Part shown: one piece after another, positions 1 through 5,289 of the stretch
Layout of the letters: every line of letters starts with the position of its first letter
Numbering within the stretch: the stretch's first letter is position 1
Notes under the pieces: model-generated
What the model was told of the DNA's origin: nothing
The model's input: only the letters and a program-made list of their open reading frames with translations
The model's database searches: none
Assembly (NCBI GenBank): GCA_020028535.1
Contig: JAIBHM010000128.1
Location: forward strand, 1 to 5,493
Direction: 5' to 3'
Source of the DNA: Armatimonadota bacterium
GTDB lineage: Bacteria > Sysuimicrobiota > Sysuimicrobiia > Sysuimicrobiales > Kaftiobacteriaceae
DNA length: 5,493 bases
Program-made: the position numbers and the translations under genes

Positions 1-241
1 CCTTCGCTTCGGGGAAGCGGCGCGTTTGCAGCAGGCAGTGTCCGAGCAGATAGGCGGCGCGTGCGCCGGTTGGCGTCGCCTCCTCCGCAAGACGCGTCAA
101 GTCGTCGAGGCGGGGGGCGCAGCTACCCCGCCCAAGCGCTTCCACCGCGAACGCGAGCTCGCGCGGGGGGGCCGGCGGCGTGGCGCCAGCCGCAAGGGCC
201 AGGGCGAGAGGAAGGGCAACGAGCCAGGCGATGTAACGCAT
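1..241 (-). CDS. Exported TPR-like protein, N-terminal part (possibly a lytic transglycosylase)
   Basis: Only the first 80 codons lie in the window; the gene continues past position 1. Reading leftward from the ATG at 241, residues 1-20 form a classic signal peptide: a short basic start (MRY), a hydrophobic Leu/Ala core, and a likely cleavage site near the AGA at 18-20. A short Pro-rich stretch follows, then Ala/Leu-rich amphipathic helices. The part around residues 60-80 (RAAYLLGHCLLQTRRFPEAK) reads like one TPR-type helical hairpin. Helical repeats right after a signal peptide are typical of the N-terminal superhelix of Slt-type soluble lytic murein transglycosylases, but also of many other periplasmic TPR proteins, and the catalytic domain is not in view. 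The start is supported by AGGA at 251-254, nine bases upstream. The gene lies 21 bp downstream of plsC on the same strand, so co-transcription is likely. That it is a real exported protein is fairly certain; the enzyme assignment is a guess. Confidence 0.75.
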   Translation of the reverse strand, partial: MRYIAWLVALPLALALAAGATPPAPPRELAFAVEALGRGSCAPRLDDLTRLAEEATPTGARAAYLLGHCLLQTRRFPEAK

Positions 242-250
242 CCAACGGGT

Positions 251-254
251 TCCT
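251..254 (-). promoter_or_regulatory. Ribosome binding site of the exported protein gene
   Basis: On the minus strand AGGA (254 down to 251) lies nine bases before the ATG at 241, inside the 21-bp gap after the plsC stop. A second purine run, GAGGG at 256-260, lies further upstream. It is one of the clearer Shine-Dalgarno sites in the window and supports the ATG at 241 as the start. Confidence 0.6.
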
Positions 255-262
255 ACCCTCAT

Positions 263-877
263 TCAGTAACTCTCACGCATCAGATTGAGCAGCGCCTCGC
301 GCACGCGGGCGGTCAGCGCATCCGCATCTTCCGTATTCTCCGCCGACAACGGTTCGCCGATACGAACGGCAACGCGGGATGGTCGGGGCCAGCGGGCACC
401 GAGCGGCCACATGCGGTTGACCCCCATCAATGCCACCGGGACCACCGGGACGCCTGCCCGCAACGCCACAAATGCCGCCCCGGGATGGAATGGTCCGAAC
501 TCCTCACCCTGGACGACGCGTCCCTCGGGAAAGATGACCAGCACGTCGCCGCGGCCCAGGCGGGCGATACACGCTTTCACACTGCCGACGTCGCCGAGGC
601 CCCGGCGGACGAACACGGGATCGAACCACCGGATGATACGGAACAGCAGCGGGAAGCGTTCCAACTCCCGCGCTGCCAGAAACGTGAGCCGGATCGGCAG
701 TGATCCTCCCAGCACCACGGCGTCGATCTCGCTGCCGTGATTCGGGACGAGGAGGTAGGGCGGCACCGGCAGGTGCTCCAGCCCCATGACGCGCAGTCCC
801 CACCCCGCGCGCAACAGCCAGTACACGACGGTGCGCACCAGCCGCAGGCCCAGCCCCCCGCGGGGCCCCGCGTTCAC
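263..877 (-). CDS. plsC: 1-acyl-sn-glycerol-3-phosphate acyltransferase (PlsC/LPLAT family)
   Basis: A membrane-associated acyltransferase that probably converts lysophosphatidic acid to phosphatidic acid in phospholipid synthesis. With the GTG start at 877 it has 204 residues. Motifs appear in the family order: motif I NHGSEID at 46-52, with the H-x4-D catalytic pair His47/Asp52; motif II FVRRG at 89-93; motif III FPEGR at 116-120; motif IV VPVVPV at 143-148. A hydrophobic N-terminal stretch (about 13-33) fits membrane attachment. The open frame extends upstream to an ATG at 1018, but that part is Arg/Pro/Gly-rich low-quality sequence antisense-free only by chance, lies wholly inside rlmD in another frame and matches nothing in the family, so I chose the GTG. 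That GTG shares its G with the rlmD TAG stop (TAGTG) and has no good Shine-Dalgarno site, which suggests translational coupling to rlmD. At 204 residues it is slightly short for PlsC but complete. A related LPLAT with another acyl acceptor cannot be excluded. Confidence 0.88.
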   Translation of the reverse strand: MNAGPRGGLGLRLVRTVVYWLLRAGWGLRVMGLEHLPVPPYLLVPNHGSEIDAVVLGGSLPIRLTFLAARELERFPLLFRIIRWFDPVFVRRGLGDVGSVKACIARLGRGDVLVIFPEGRVVQGEEFGPFHPGAAFVALRAGVPVVPVALMGVNRMWPLGARWPRPSRVAVRIGEPLSAENTEDADALTARVREALLNLMRESY

Positions 878-2247
878 TACGGCGTGGTGCGCTCGAGGAG
901 GACGACGCACTCCACGTGGTACGTCTGCGGGAAGAGGTCGACCGGCTGCACGGCCCGCACCTCGTAGCCCGCCGGGGTGAGCGCTCGCAGGTCCGGGGCG
1001 AGCGTCGTCGGGTTGCATGAGATGTACATGACACGCCGGGGCCGAACCAGGCCGATCGCGCGCATCACCTGCGCCCCGGCGCCGGCCCGCGGCGGATCCA
1101 GCATGAGAAGATCAGGATCATCGCCGGGGGCGAGGACATGCTCGAACCTGCGGACGTCGGCCGTGTGGAAGGTCGCGTTCTCGATGCCGTTCAGCACCGC
1201 GTTCTCCCTGGCGGCTTCCACGGAGGCCGGCACCACTTCAACCCCTGTGATCCTGGCGGCACGGGACGCGAGCGCCAGCGCGAAGGTCCCAACTCCGCAG
1301 TAGAGATCCAGAACGTGTTCCGAGCCGCCCAGGTCTGCGAACTCACGGACGGTATCGATCATGCGCTCTGCCTGGACGGTATTCGTCTGGAAAAAGGTGA
1401 GCAGGCCGAGCTTGAACGTCAGGTCGCGCAGCCGCTCAAAGATGTGCGACCGGCCGTGCAGCACGCGCACGTCGTGCACCTCGACGGCGTCGCCTTTAGA
1501 TGGATTGATCGCCCAGAGGAACCCGGTCAGATCGGGGAAGCGCTCCGCAAGCACCCGCGCAAGCTCCGCCGCGTGTGGAAACGGTGCGGCGGCGGTGACG
1601 AGAGCAATGAGGAGCTCTCCCGTCGATTTGCCTTCCCGGATCACCAGGTGTCGCAGCAGGCCCTCGTGTGTCCGCGGATCGTAGCATGCGATGTCCCGTG
1701 GCAGGATGAAGTCGCGGACGGTGTTGATGATCTCTGCCGTTCGAGGCGACTGCAGGAAGCACGTTCGCAGGTCGACGATATCGTCCCACCGGCCCCGGCG
1801 GTGGAGCCCCAACCGCCCCACAGGCTGGAACGAGAACTCCATCTTGTTCCGGTAGTACCAGGGATCATCGAGCCCGATGACCGGGCGGACCGCGACCCCC
1901 TCCAATCCGCCCAGGTCGCGGAGGCTTTCTTCGATGATGGCCTGCTTAGCGCGCAGCTGCGCGGCGTAGTCCAGGTGCTGCCAGAGACAGCCACCGCACG
2001 GACCGAAGTGCGGGCACCGCGGCACAGTGCGATCCGGGGAGGGCTCATCGATGCCGACAGGTTCGCCTTCGGCAGACGTCTTCTTGACCTTCACGAGGCG
2101 GGCCCGCAGGAGATCCCCCGGCGCCGCGTCTGCGACGAAGACCGTGAACCCGTTCACCCGGCCCACGCCGCGGCCGCCGTAACTCATCCGGTCGATCCGG
2201 ACCGCGACTTCGTCCGATGGTCGCAGGTGCACGGAGCTATTGTACAC
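877..2247 (-). CDS. rlmD: 23S rRNA (uracil-C5)-methyltransferase, RlmD/RumA type
   Basis: SAM-dependent formation of 5-methyluridine in 23S rRNA (U1939 in E. coli numbering). Domains in order, numbered from the GTG at 2247: a TRAM-like RNA-binding domain at about 8-65 (MSYGGRGVGR at 21-30); a 4Fe-4S site formed by Cys78, Cys84 and Cys87 (CPHFGPCGGC) and probably Cys163; a central RNA-binding region; then the Rossmann methyltransferase domain. There FFQTN at 285-289, the SAM loop LDLYCGVGT at 313-321 and DPPRAG at 384-389 are intact. Cys411 in SCNP is the catalytic nucleophile, and Glu446 in HVE is the likely general base. The length (456 residues) is usual. TRAM together with Fe-S favours RlmD over RlmC or TrmA, which lack TRAM. 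Neither possible GTG start (2247, or 2232 giving 451 residues) has a Shine-Dalgarno site; a -10-like TACAAT between them would favour 2232 as a leaderless start. It heads the leftward operon and overlaps plsC by one base. Confidence 0.92.
   Translation of the reverse strand: MYNSSVHLRPSDEVAVRIDRMSYGGRGVGRVNGFTVFVADAAPGDLLRARLVKVKKTSAEGEPVGIDEPSPDRTVPRCPHFGPCGGCLWQHLDYAAQLRAKQAIIEESLRDLGGLEGVAVRPVIGLDDPWYYRNKMEFSFQPVGRLGLHRRGRWDDIVDLRTCFLQSPRTAEIINTVRDFILPRDIACYDPRTHEGLLRHLVIREGKSTGELLIALVTAAAPFPHAAELARVLAERFPDLTGFLWAINPSKGDAVEVHDVRVLHGRSHIFERLRDLTFKLGLLTFFQTNTVQAERMIDTVREFADLGGSEHVLDLYCGVGTFALALASRAARITGVEVVPASVEAARENAVLNGIENATFHTADVRRFEHVLAPGDDPDLLMLDPPRAGAGAQVMRAIGLVRPRRVMYISCNPTTLAPDLRALTPAGYEVRAVQPVDLFPQTYHVECVVLLERTTP
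2239..2244 (-). promoter_or_regulatory. Possible -10 element for the rlmD operon, leaderless arrangement
   Basis: On the minus strand TACAAT (five of six bases of TATAAT) is followed by exactly six bases and then a GTG at 2232-2230 in the rlmD frame. This spacing would place the transcript's first base on that start codon, as in leaderless genes. I see no convincing -35 hexamer 16-19 bases upstream (the stretch there is CCGG-rich), and no extended TGn motif in the right register. It is suggestive, because A+T-rich hexamers are scarce in this G+C-rich DNA, but it is not proven. Confidence 0.35.
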
Positions 2248-2311
2248 CGAAGCCGCCGAGCCCCCGGCAGCGATAACGGCTCAGTACAACGAACTCTACT
2301 GCGAGGCGGCG

Positions 2312-2320
2312 AGGTGGAGG
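2312..2320 (+). promoter_or_regulatory. Strong Shine-Dalgarno site of the nitroreductase gene
   Basis: AGGTGGAGG ends four bases before the ATG at 2325. Its AGGTGG part sits seven bases away, at ideal spacing. This fixes the nitroreductase start and contrasts with the genes at 2247, 2878, 4676 and 4756, none of which has a comparable site. Confidence 0.65.
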
Positions 2321-2324
2321 GTCT

Positions 2325-2864
2325 ATGCATACTTATCGCGCGATACTCACGAAACGCGATATCCGTACATTTGCAGATAAAGCGATTCCCGACGACGTCC
2401 TGCGAAAGATCCTCAACGCCGGGCGGATGAGCGGCAGCAGCCGGAACAGCCAGCCCTGGCATTTCGTCGTGGTCCGGGACCGCGCACGCCTGAAGACACT
2501 GTCGGGATTCGGCCGGTTCGCGCAGCACGTCGCGACTGCCGCCGCAGCGGTCTGCGTCGTTCTCGACTCGCCGCGGGCGGCCTTCGACGGCGGCAGGTGC
2601 GCGCAGAACATCATGCTGGCGGCCTGGAACTTCGGCATCGGCTCGTGCCCTGCCAGCATGCACCGTCACGACGAGGCCCGTGCGTTCCTGGGCGCCCCGG
2701 ACACGCACGCCGTAATTACGGTGATCTCGTTAGGGTATCCCCACCCGAAGGGTCGGGGCGCCGTCGAACGCACCGCGCTGCGCATCCTCGCCGGACGCGG
2801 GAGGCGTCCATTGGCGTCCCTGGTGTCCTGGGAACTCTACGGAGCGGGCTCTCCGGGAATATAA
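2325..2864 (+). CDS. Nitroreductase-family FMN oxidoreductase
   Basis: A small cytoplasmic flavoprotein of the nitroreductase superfamily. Members bind FMN as dimers and use NAD(P)H to reduce nitroaromatics, quinones or flavins, or carry out more specialised reactions. The 179 residues cover the full short-type domain. RDIRTF at 11-16 is the N-terminal FMN-phosphate Arg motif (R..R.F). SSRNSQPWHF at 38-47 is the conserved S-x-x-N-x-Q-P-W loop. QNIMLAAWNFGIGSC at 94-108 is the central helix and the GxGS turn, and ISLGYPHPKG at 134-143 is the typical C-terminal LGYP motif. RRPLASLVSWE near 160-170 is the usual family tail. The start is set by a strong Shine-Dalgarno site. The gene is divergent from rlmD across 77 bp and is followed 13 bp later by an exported protein gene on the same strand. 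The substrate cannot be inferred; F420-linked or BluB-like specialisations are possible but nothing here points to them. Confidence 0.9.
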   Translation: MHTYRAILTKRDIRTFADKAIPDDVLRKILNAGRMSGSSRNSQPWHFVVVRDRARLKTLSGFGRFAQHVATAAAAVCVVLDSPRAAFDGGRCAQNIMLAAWNFGIGSCPASMHRHDEARAFLGAPDTHAVITVISLGYPHPKGRGAVERTALRILAGRGRRPLASLVSWELYGAGSPGI

Positions 2865-2865
2865 T
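2860..2865 (+). promoter_or_regulatory. Perfect TATAAT -10 hexamer ahead of the 2878 gene
   Basis: TATAAT overlaps the TAA stop of the nitroreductase (2862-2864) and lies 12 bases before the ATG at 2878. Transcription from it would begin near 2872 and leave a leader of about six bases. No good -35 is visible: CTACGG lies at the 17-base spacing. No Shine-Dalgarno site precedes the ATG, which fits a very short leader, but the gene could equally be read through from the nitroreductase. Confidence 0.4.
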
Positions 2866-2877
2866 CTGAACGGATCC

Positions 2878-3675
2878 ATGGGCACTCTTCGGACGATTGC
2901 CGTCATCTTCACGCTGGCAACTCTGGCCGCTATCGGCGGTCCGGCGGCCGCGCAGGCTCCTTCCGTCGACGCGCTGCTGGCGCGCCTCTTCGGCTCAGAA
3001 GACAAGACGCCCTACGAGCTCACCGCGGACTTCTCGGGCACACTCACGCTCATCGTGCGCGGCGGGAGATTCACCGCGGTTGCGGCGGGGTCGTTTCACG
3101 AAGTGAGGAAATCGGACGGCGTCAAACGCCGCAAGGTGAACATCACGCGGCTCGACCTCCCGGTGCTGCTCCGCCCCTTCAGGGGAACCCTCCGGCGGGT
3201 GATCGAAGAGAAGGTCGAGACGCAATCCGAGTCGCCCGAAACGTTTCACGAGCACGACATCTTCGTGCATGGCGAACTGCCCGGCAAGCGGTACCTGCTG
3301 ATCGGAGTGCAGAAGCACATCGTCGACGAAGCGATCGATCGGTACGGCAAGCCGGAGCACAAGAAGGACACCGCCACACGCCGCCGCATCGCCCACTGGC
3401 TGTACACGTCCCCCTCGATGCGCGAAATGCTGGTGCGAAGCGGCCCACCCTACGCCCTGCAGGCCGTGCTGGATGAAGGCGGGACGTTATACGAGCTCAC
3501 GCTATTCTACAATTGGGGCGAGGTCGGGACACGGATCGTCTACATCATCGCCAACGGCCAGCCGGTGTGGCAGCAGGTGTCCGCCGATGCGAACAGCGAG
3601 TTGTCGGGGTTCGGCCGCGTGGACGGCAAACTGCTCCTCAACTTCACCAATCACTGCGTGAACTGCAAGAAGTGA
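2878..3675 (+). CDS. Exported protein of unknown function with C-terminal CxxC
   Basis: I do not recognise the family. The 265-residue protein starts with a clear signal peptide: MGTLRT, a hydrophobic core to about residue 20, and a probable cleavage after AAAQA at 23-27. The mature part seems to alternate beta strands and helices. Residues 46-100 look like paired strands (YELTADFSGTLTLIVRGG), 145-187 hold helices rich in charged residues (VDEAIDRYGK, REML), and 203-233 again look like strands (LYELTLFYNW, TRIVYIIANG). This layout loosely recalls LolA-like periplasmic lipid-binding folds, but no diagnostic motif supports that. The only two cysteines are Cys260 and Cys263 in NHCVNCKK at the very C-terminus. 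There is no lipobox and no second membrane segment, so it should be periplasmic or secreted. It lies 13 bp after the nitroreductase and ends 5 bp from the convergent alcohol dehydrogenase. The ATG at 2878 is the only reasonable start before the signal peptide. Confidence 0.85.
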   Translation: MGTLRTIAVIFTLATLAAIGGPAAAQAPSVDALLARLFGSEDKTPYELTADFSGTLTLIVRGGRFTAVAAGSFHEVRKSDGVKRRKVNITRLDLPVLLRPFRGTLRRVIEEKVETQSESPETFHEHDIFVHGELPGKRYLLIGVQKHIVDEAIDRYGKPEHKKDTATRRRIAHWLYTSPSMREMLVRSGPPYALQAVLDEGGTLYELTLFYNWGEVGTRIVYIIANGQPVWQQVSADANSELSGFGRVDGKLLLNFTNHCVNCKK

Positions 3676-3680
3676 GCGCC

Positions 3681-4676
3681 TCAGATTTCTAATACGGCTG
3701 CCCCGTTCACCTCCCCCTGTTTCAACTTCGCCAGCGCGGCGTTGGCGTCGGGCAGGGACCATACCTCTGTTGCCACACGCAGCGGGATTTCCGCCGCCAG
3801 ATTCAGGAACTCGCGCCCGTCCCGGCGTGTGCTGTTGCTGACGGTGCGGATCGTGCGTTCCCAATACAGCAGGCCGTAGTCGAACGCGGGAATCCCGTCG
3901 AGGTGAACCGCATTGATGGCGAGCGTCCCGCCGCGGCGCAGGTGGGCGAGCGCATCCACGACGACGCGGCCGGAGGGCGCGAAGACGACGGCATTGTCGA
4001 GCTCTCGTGGAGCCGCCTCCTGCGAGCCGCCCACCCAGGTGGCGCCGAGATCGGCCGCAAGACGGCGGTGGCCCGGACTCCGCGTGAAGACGTAGACTTC
4101 GCACCCCCAGTGGCGCGCCACCTGGAGGGCGAGGTGCGCTGAGGCACCGAATCCGAAGAGGCCGACCCGGCTGCCGGGGGTGACCTCCGCCAGCCGCAGA
4201 GACCGGTAGCCGATGATCCCGGCGCACAGCAACGGGGCGGCTTCGCGCGGGCTGAAACGGTCGGGGATCGCGTACACGTAGGCAGCGGGGGCGACGAGGT
4301 ATCCCGCATATCCGCCATCGACGTCGTAGCCGGTGAAGAGTGCATCCGGGCAGAGGTTCTCCAGCCCACGCCGGCAGAACGCACAGGCGCCGCAGGAACG
4401 GTGCAGCCAGGCCACACCGACGCGTGCCCCGGTTCTGATGCGCTCCGCCCCGGACCCGCCGCGCTCCACGATGCCCACCACCTGGTGTCCGGGAATCACG
4501 GGAAGCTTCTTCGGCGGAAGTTCGCCTTCGATGATATGCAGATCGGTGTGACAGACCGCGCATGCCTCGACGCGGATCAGGACACGATCAGTGTCAGGTT
4601 CCGGGACGGGCACGTCATCGAAGACGAGTGGACCCTGCGCGATGGGCGCGGGACGGTGCAACCGCATCGCATGCAT
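3681..4676 (-). CDS. Zinc-dependent alcohol dehydrogenase, medium-chain (CAD-like subfamily)
   Basis: A cytoplasmic NAD(P)-dependent alcohol/aldehyde oxidoreductase of the MDR superfamily, complete at 331 residues. Catalytic zinc ligands are Cys42 (CAVCHTDLH), His64 (PGHQ) and probably Cys151 (LLCAG). The structural zinc site is complete: Cys95, Cys98, Cys101 and Cys109 (CGACAFCRRGLENLC). The GroES-like domain spans about 1-150, followed by a Rossmann domain with GLFGFGASAH at 172-181. The usual third glycine of GxGxxG is Ala180, and His64 is followed by Gln rather than the commoner Glu. From memory, both occur in the cinnamyl-alcohol-dehydrogenase-like subfamily of bacterial zinc ADHs, as does the NSTRRDGREFL stretch at 281-291. 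FTRS at 197-200 after the second strand may favour NADP, an inference. The start ATG at 4676 (MHAMRL) matches the usual family N-terminus, though no Shine-Dalgarno site precedes it; ATG 4667 is the alternative. It is a single gene, divergent from the lipoprotein gene. The substrate is unknown. Confidence 0.92.
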   Translation of the reverse strand: MHAMRLHRPAPIAQGPLVFDDVPVPEPDTDRVLIRVEACAVCHTDLHIIEGELPPKKLPVIPGHQVVGIVERGGSGAERIRTGARVGVAWLHRSCGACAFCRRGLENLCPDALFTGYDVDGGYAGYLVAPAAYVYAIPDRFSPREAAPLLCAGIIGYRSLRLAEVTPGSRVGLFGFGASAHLALQVARHWGCEVYVFTRSPGHRRLAADLGATWVGGSQEAAPRELDNAVVFAPSGRVVVDALAHLRRGGTLAINAVHLDGIPAFDYGLLYWERTIRTVSNSTRRDGREFLNLAAEIPLRVATEVWSLPDANAALAKLKQGEVNGAAVLEI

Positions 4677-4755
4677 GGCGGGTGATTCGTCGGCCCGCTC
4701 CCTCTAACCCTCGCCGGTCAAGGTTCACGGCAAGCCAAGCGCGAACACACTCTTG
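4677..4755. other. Divergent intergenic region between alcohol dehydrogenase and lipoprotein genes
   Basis: This stretch of about 79 bp must carry the starts of both flanking genes. I see no Shine-Dalgarno site for either, and no paired -35/-10 on either strand. On the minus strand TTGACC (4721 down to 4716) resembles a -35, but no -10 follows at the right distance. GGTGATTCG occurs at 4681-4689 and again at 4755-4763, across the lipoprotein start. No hairpin terminator is apparent. Confidence 0.4.
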
Positions 4756-5286
4756 GTGATTCGCGCTCTCGCCGCCCTCCTTTCACCGATCCTCATCCTC
4801 GCTGCCTGCAGCCGTCCCCCTGCCCCTGCGACATTGACCGAGTATCGAGACGAATCGCGGGGGTTCTCCATCCGCCATCCTGCCGGATGGCAGCGGGCTT
4901 CGGGGCCATCCGATGCCGAGGTACGGGTAGTTCCGCCCGGCAGTCCGGAGGGGGGCGGAGAGTTCATCACCGTCTTCAGCGTGAAGGCGCCAAGCGGCAA
5001 CACCGAACCTGAGATCCGCCGGCAGGTGTTCGCGTTGCTGCCGATTCATGGCGTGTCCGGTTTTCAGCAGGATGCCCGTACCACGGCGGACATCCTCTGG
5101 TTCAGATTCGAAGTGACGGGGAGCAGCGGCGGGACCGAGTGGGCGTCGGTGGGCGTAGTGGCCGCGGGTAAGGCCCGCATGCAGGTCGCAGTGTGCGCCA
5201 AGCCGTTGCGGCAGTGGCGGCAGGGTCAGCGGCAATGTGACGAAGTGATCCGCAGCTTCCGGCCCGGGGACCTGAGCGTGGAGTAG
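4756..5286 (+). CDS. Small lipoprotein with PsbP/Mog1/DUF1795-like domain
   Basis: A lipid-anchored envelope protein of 176 residues, function unknown. Residues 1-18 form a lipoprotein signal: MIRALAALL, a hydrophobic core, then the lipobox LAAC with Cys18 as the acylated residue. A short Pro/Ala linker (PPAPAT) follows. The mature domain opens with YRDESRGFSIRHPAGW (30-45), the motif with which PsbP-related and DUF1795 proteins usually begin: a Y/F-x-D... strand, then GFSI-x-x-PxGW. Strands such as FITVFSVKAP (70-79), DILWFRFEV (112-120) and MQVAVCAKP (142-150) and a closing helix (WRQGQRQCDEVIRSF) fit that alpha/beta fold. Cys147 and Cys161 could form a disulfide after export. The start is uncertain: the frame opens with TTG at 4753 followed by GTG at 4756, with an upstream in-frame stop at 4705-4707 and no other start or Shine-Dalgarno site. 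I prefer the GTG. After Cys18 comes Ser, so there is no Asp+2 inner-membrane retention signal by the E. coli rule. It ends 3 bp from the convergent aminotransferase. Confidence 0.85.
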   Translation: MIRALAALLSPILILAACSRPPAPATLTEYRDESRGFSIRHPAGWQRASGPSDAEVRVVPPGSPEGGGEFITVFSVKAPSGNTEPEIRRQVFALLPIHGVSGFQQDARTTADILWFRFEVTGSSGGTEWASVGVVAAGKARMQVAVCAKPLRQWRQGQRQCDEVIRSFRPGDLSVE

Positions 5287-5289
5287 AGT

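Noticed and set aside
26..703. A 225-codon plus-strand open frame opposite plsC and the exported protein gene
   Set aside because: It is antisense to two better supported genes and shows no domain or start signal.
878..1018. Upstream extension of PlsC to an ATG at 1018
   Set aside because: The extension is wholly inside rlmD, reads as Arg/Pro/Gly-rich noise, and the TAGTG junction gives a natural start at 877.
2251..2281. Inverted repeat AGCCG...CGGCT in the rlmD/nitroreductase intergenic region as an operator or terminator
   Set aside because: Only five pairs over a long loop, no T-run, and such short GC pairings are expected by chance here.
1138..2430. A 430-codon plus-strand open frame opposite rlmD, running into the nitroreductase start
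   Set aside because: It is antisense to a gene with complete RlmD motifs, has no recognisable domain or Shine-Dalgarno site, and is Arg/Pro/His-rich, as expected of shadow frames in G+C-rich DNA.
3502..4563. A 353-codon minus-strand open frame covering most of the alcohol dehydrogenase and the end of the 2878 gene
   Set aside because: It lies on the same strand in another frame of a motif-complete alcohol dehydrogenase; its composition is Arg/Gly/Pro-rich low complexity with no family motif.
4716..4721. TTGACC on the minus strand as the -35 of the alcohol dehydrogenase promoter
   Set aside because: No -10-like hexamer occurs 16-18 bases downstream; the sequence there is G+C-rich.
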